64,000 nt of DNA from Parabacteroides sp. PH5-46 (lineage in GTDB: Bacteria; Bacteroidota; Bacteroidia; Bacteroidales; Tannerellaceae): NCBI RefSeq assembly GCF_029892785.1, contig NZ_JARXXA010000003.1, forward strand, positions 248,001 through 312,000, read 5' to 3'. The position numbers and the translations under genes are program-made. This document shows positions 62,258 to 64,000 of this stretch, piece after piece (the first letter of the stretch is position 1; every line of letters begins with the position of its first letter). The notes below the pieces were generated by a model, which ran no database searches, was not told where the DNA came from, and was given only the letters and a program-made list of their open reading frames with translations.

Positions 62258-62298
62258 ATTTAAACAAATAGAAATATTAATTACAAATGACTAGTAAG

Positions 62299-63522
62299 AT
62301 GAAAAGAGTATTATTTACATTAGCATTATGCGTAGTTGCTTCTACCTCTTTTGCTCAAAAGAAAACAGTAAATGAGGCACAAAGTATTGCCAAAGGAAGC
62401 AACCCGAACTTTGAAGAGGCGAGAGGCCTTATAAAAGGAGCTTTGGAAAATGCTGAAACGAAAGATGATCCCAAAACATGGTATGTGGCAGGTTATGTTG
62501 AAGATCAGCAATTTAGCGCAGAAAGAATGAAGCAAGTACTAGGACAACAGCCCAATGAACCTGTTATGTATAAAGCTTTGATGAATATCCTTCCTTATTT
62601 TGTAAAGTCGTATGAATTGGATCAGTTACCTGATGCAAAAGGTAAAGTGAAACCTAAATATACAAAGGATATTAAAGGTGTTTTGAGCGCAAACCATGTG
62701 TATTATATCAATGCAGGAGCTTATTATTTTGATAATAGAGATTATCAAACGGCTTATGACTGCTTTGAACAATACATCGAAATCTCAAATCTTCCGATGT
62801 TTAAAGGTGAAAAAGTTGCGGAAAGAGATTCTAACTATATGACTGTTCAGTTCTATGCAGCCGTTGCAGCTACTCAGCTTAATAATTCTGATTTGGCTAT
62901 TGCTGCCTTGGAACGTGCAAAGAATATGGATTACAGAGGTAATGATATTTATCAATATCTAGCTTATGAATATGAGCAAAAGAAAGATACTGTAATGTTG
63001 GAGCAAACACTGAAAGAAGGTTTGACTAAATATCCGGAAGAAAATTACTTCTTGTTGAGTCTGATCAACAACTATATCTATTCTAACAGAAATGCAGAAG
63101 CTATCGAATACCTTAAAACAGCTATCGCTTCTGATCCTAATAATGCTCAGTTGTATGATGTAATGGGTAGAGTATATGAATCAGGATTGAAAGAAATGGA
63201 TAATGCTGAGCAGTACTTTAAAAAAGCATTGGAAATTGATCCGAATTTTTCAGATGCTTTATCAAACCTGGGACGTGTTTATTACAACCAAGGAGTAAAC
63301 AAACTAGGAGAAGCTAATATGATAAATGATGCAAAATTGTATCAGGAAGAATCAGAAAAAGCAAAAGAATATTTCAGACAAGCAATGCCTTATTTCCAGA
63401 AAGTGCGTGAAGTAAAACCTGATGACAGAGATGCCATGATTGCTTTGAGAAGTATTTATTACAATTTGAATATGAATGCAGAGTTTGAAGCTATTGAAGC
63501 TGAGATGAATAATGCTGAATAA
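62299..63522 (+). CDS. exported tetratricopeptide-repeat protein
   Basis: A protein of 407 residues (411 if the ATG at 62287 is used). Starting at 62299 gives a clean signal peptide, KRVLFTLALCVVASTSFAQ. At least five TPR-like helix pairs follow, for example AYYFDNRDYQTAYDCFEQYIEI, AVAATQLNNSDLAIAALERAKNM, VMGRVYESGLKEMDNAEQYF and ALSNLGRVYYNQGVNKLGEA. As I recall, a TPR gene of this kind follows gyrA in Bacteroides as well. Its function is not known; periplasmic location is likely. Confidence 0.92.
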   Translation: MKRVLFTLALCVVASTSFAQKKTVNEAQSIAKGSNPNFEEARGLIKGALENAETKDDPKTWYVAGYVEDQQFSAERMKQVLGQQPNEPVMYKALMNILPYFVKSYELDQLPDAKGKVKPKYTKDIKGVLSANHVYYINAGAYYFDNRDYQTAYDCFEQYIEISNLPMFKGEKVAERDSNYMTVQFYAAVAATQLNNSDLAIAALERAKNMDYRGNDIYQYLAYEYEQKKDTVMLEQTLKEGLTKYPEENYFLLSLINNYIYSNRNAEAIEYLKTAIASDPNNAQLYDVMGRVYESGLKEMDNAEQYFKKALEIDPNFSDALSNLGRVYYNQGVNKLGEANMINDAKLYQEESEKAKEYFRQAMPYFQKVREVKPDDRDAMIALRSIYYNLNMNAEFEAIEAEMNNAE

Positions 63523-63540
63523 TCCTCGTTAATATATAAT

Positions 63541-63571
63541 AAAAAAAGGCCGCCCAACAGCGGCCTTTTTT
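63541..63571. terminator. bidirectional terminator
   Basis: AAAAAAAGGCCGC and GCGGCCTTTTTT pair around CCAACA, between the convergent TPR and AlgH genes. Confidence 0.93.
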
Positions 63572-63577
63572 AGTTCA

Positions 63578-64000
63578 TTAATTCAAATGAGGATCTTTGG
63601 GGAAATTTAACCACGTTTTGTATTGACTCCCCAATACTTCCAGAGAACGCTTCCAGAATGATTCGTCATCGGCAAGCATAATGTTAGAATTAGCCGAGCG
63701 ACTGACCATCCAGGAGTCTTCTTTGATCTCAAATCCTAACTGGCCTTTTGTCCATCCAGAATAGCCAAGAAAGAATTTCACTTTTCCTTTAATGGAATTG
63801 CCATCAATAATATATTGCTTTAATATATCAAAATCACCATCAAAAAATAATCCGTCTGCAATTTTCAAAGAATCAGGAATCAATTCTGCCAAGGTATGGA
63901 TAAAGAATAGCCTGTTTGAGCTTACCGGCCCACCCAGATAAATAGGAATGTCGGATAGTTTTTCCAAATCAGAGAAAAAATCATTAATCACTAAATTTGT
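63578..64000 (-). CDS. YqgE/AlgH family protein (5' end cut by window edge)
   Basis: The visible 140 residues are the C-terminal part of a UPF0301/YqgE (AlgH) protein, normally about 185-200 residues long: IPIYLGGPVSSNRLFFIHTLAELIPDS, LFFDGDFDILKQYIIDG, and GKVKFFLGYSGWTKGQLGFEIKEDSWMV (each shown as part). The frame continues past a GTG at 63991 to the window edge with Thr-Asn-Leu before it, so that GTG is not the start. Function is not established; it ends in the Bacteroidetes-type LNFPKDPHLN. Confidence 0.93.
   Translation of the reverse strand, partial: TNLVINDFFSDLEKLSDIPIYLGGPVSSNRLFFIHTLAELIPDSLKIADGLFFDGDFDILKQYIIDGNSIKGKVKFFLGYSGWTKGQLGFEIKEDSWMVSRSANSNIMLADDESFWKRSLEVLGSQYKTWLNFPKDPHLN

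Noticed and set aside
63991-63993. GTG start of the AlgH gene
   Set aside because: The open frame and family similarity continue to the window edge, so the true start is outside.
1-64000. Insertion sequences, prophage or integrated element boundaries
   Set aside because: No transposase, integrase or tRNA-associated direct repeat was found; gene content is core-like apart from the PUL.

Overview
The window is a chromosomal segment of a Bacteroidales bacterium, most likely Parabacteroides or a close relative. The grounds are a SusC/SusD pair with an ECF sigma/FecR regulator, Bacteroidetes-type promoters (TAnnTTTG box), a bS16 protein with a long Ala/Glu tail, pyruvoyl-dependent arginine decarboxylase, fused acyl-CoA dehydratase activase, and moderate-to-low GC. 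No tRNA, rRNA, phage, transposase or CRISPR-Cas gene was seen. Both edges cut genes: ppdK lacks its 5' end at base 1 and a YqgE/AlgH gene lacks its 5' end at base 64000.

Layout. 0-11.3 kb: ppdK, a Kef-type antiporter, then on the minus strand rfbB, rfbC, htpG and clpC. 11.3-16.6 kb: a TetR regulator and the giant activase gene it probably controls; matching operators lie at both starts. 16.6-21.5 kb (minus): five genes resembling a uronic-acid (UDP-GalA) lipid A or glycan decoration pathway: UDP-glucuronate 4-epimerase, LAB_N membrane protein, GT2 polyprenyl-phosphate transferase, ArnT-like transferase and an outer-membrane-like protein. 21.5-27.0 kb (minus): an ABC exporter and a three-gene acyl-CoA carboxylase. 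27.7-40.2 kb: a polysaccharide utilisation locus (ECF sigma, FecR, SusC with STN signalling domain, SusD, two GH92 mannosidases, DUF2807 protein). 40.3-47.1 kb: rfbA, an OmpA-like porin, an undecaprenyl-phosphate sugar transferase, ruvX, def, and a second carboxyltransferase/biotin-carrier pair. 47.1-64 kb: TPR proteins, a DUF362/polyferredoxin pair, tgt-lptG, two CxxC-less thioredoxin-fold proteins, sodB, pdaD, rpsP, pepP, gyrA and algH.

The most unusual signal is not a gene. Five intergenic regions (11407-11494, 27239-27337, 39175-39281, 49399-49476, 59326-59413) hold arrays of short words, mostly exactly 11 nt, placed alternately on the two strands, so each pair makes a ~22-bp palindrome and the whole array is a larger quasi-palindrome. 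The architecture is shared but the word is different: the 11.4 and 59.3 kb arrays share one word and are both exactly 88 bp, while the other three use unrelated words. Three arrays end in distinct 'cap' words that form terminal inverted repeats. In the 27.2 kb array nearly every substitution between copies swaps C for G or A for T. I know of no named family with this construction; its function is unknown.

Other points of note: the first GH92 has Gln where the second has the expected catalytic-acid Glu; both thioredoxin-fold proteins have lost their redox cysteines; the tRNA-guanine transglycosylase lacks the usual zinc cysteines; a gene at 57.3 kb has a leader with two mutually exclusive hairpins; and several genes have a -7 box so close to the ATG that the mRNA may be nearly leaderless.
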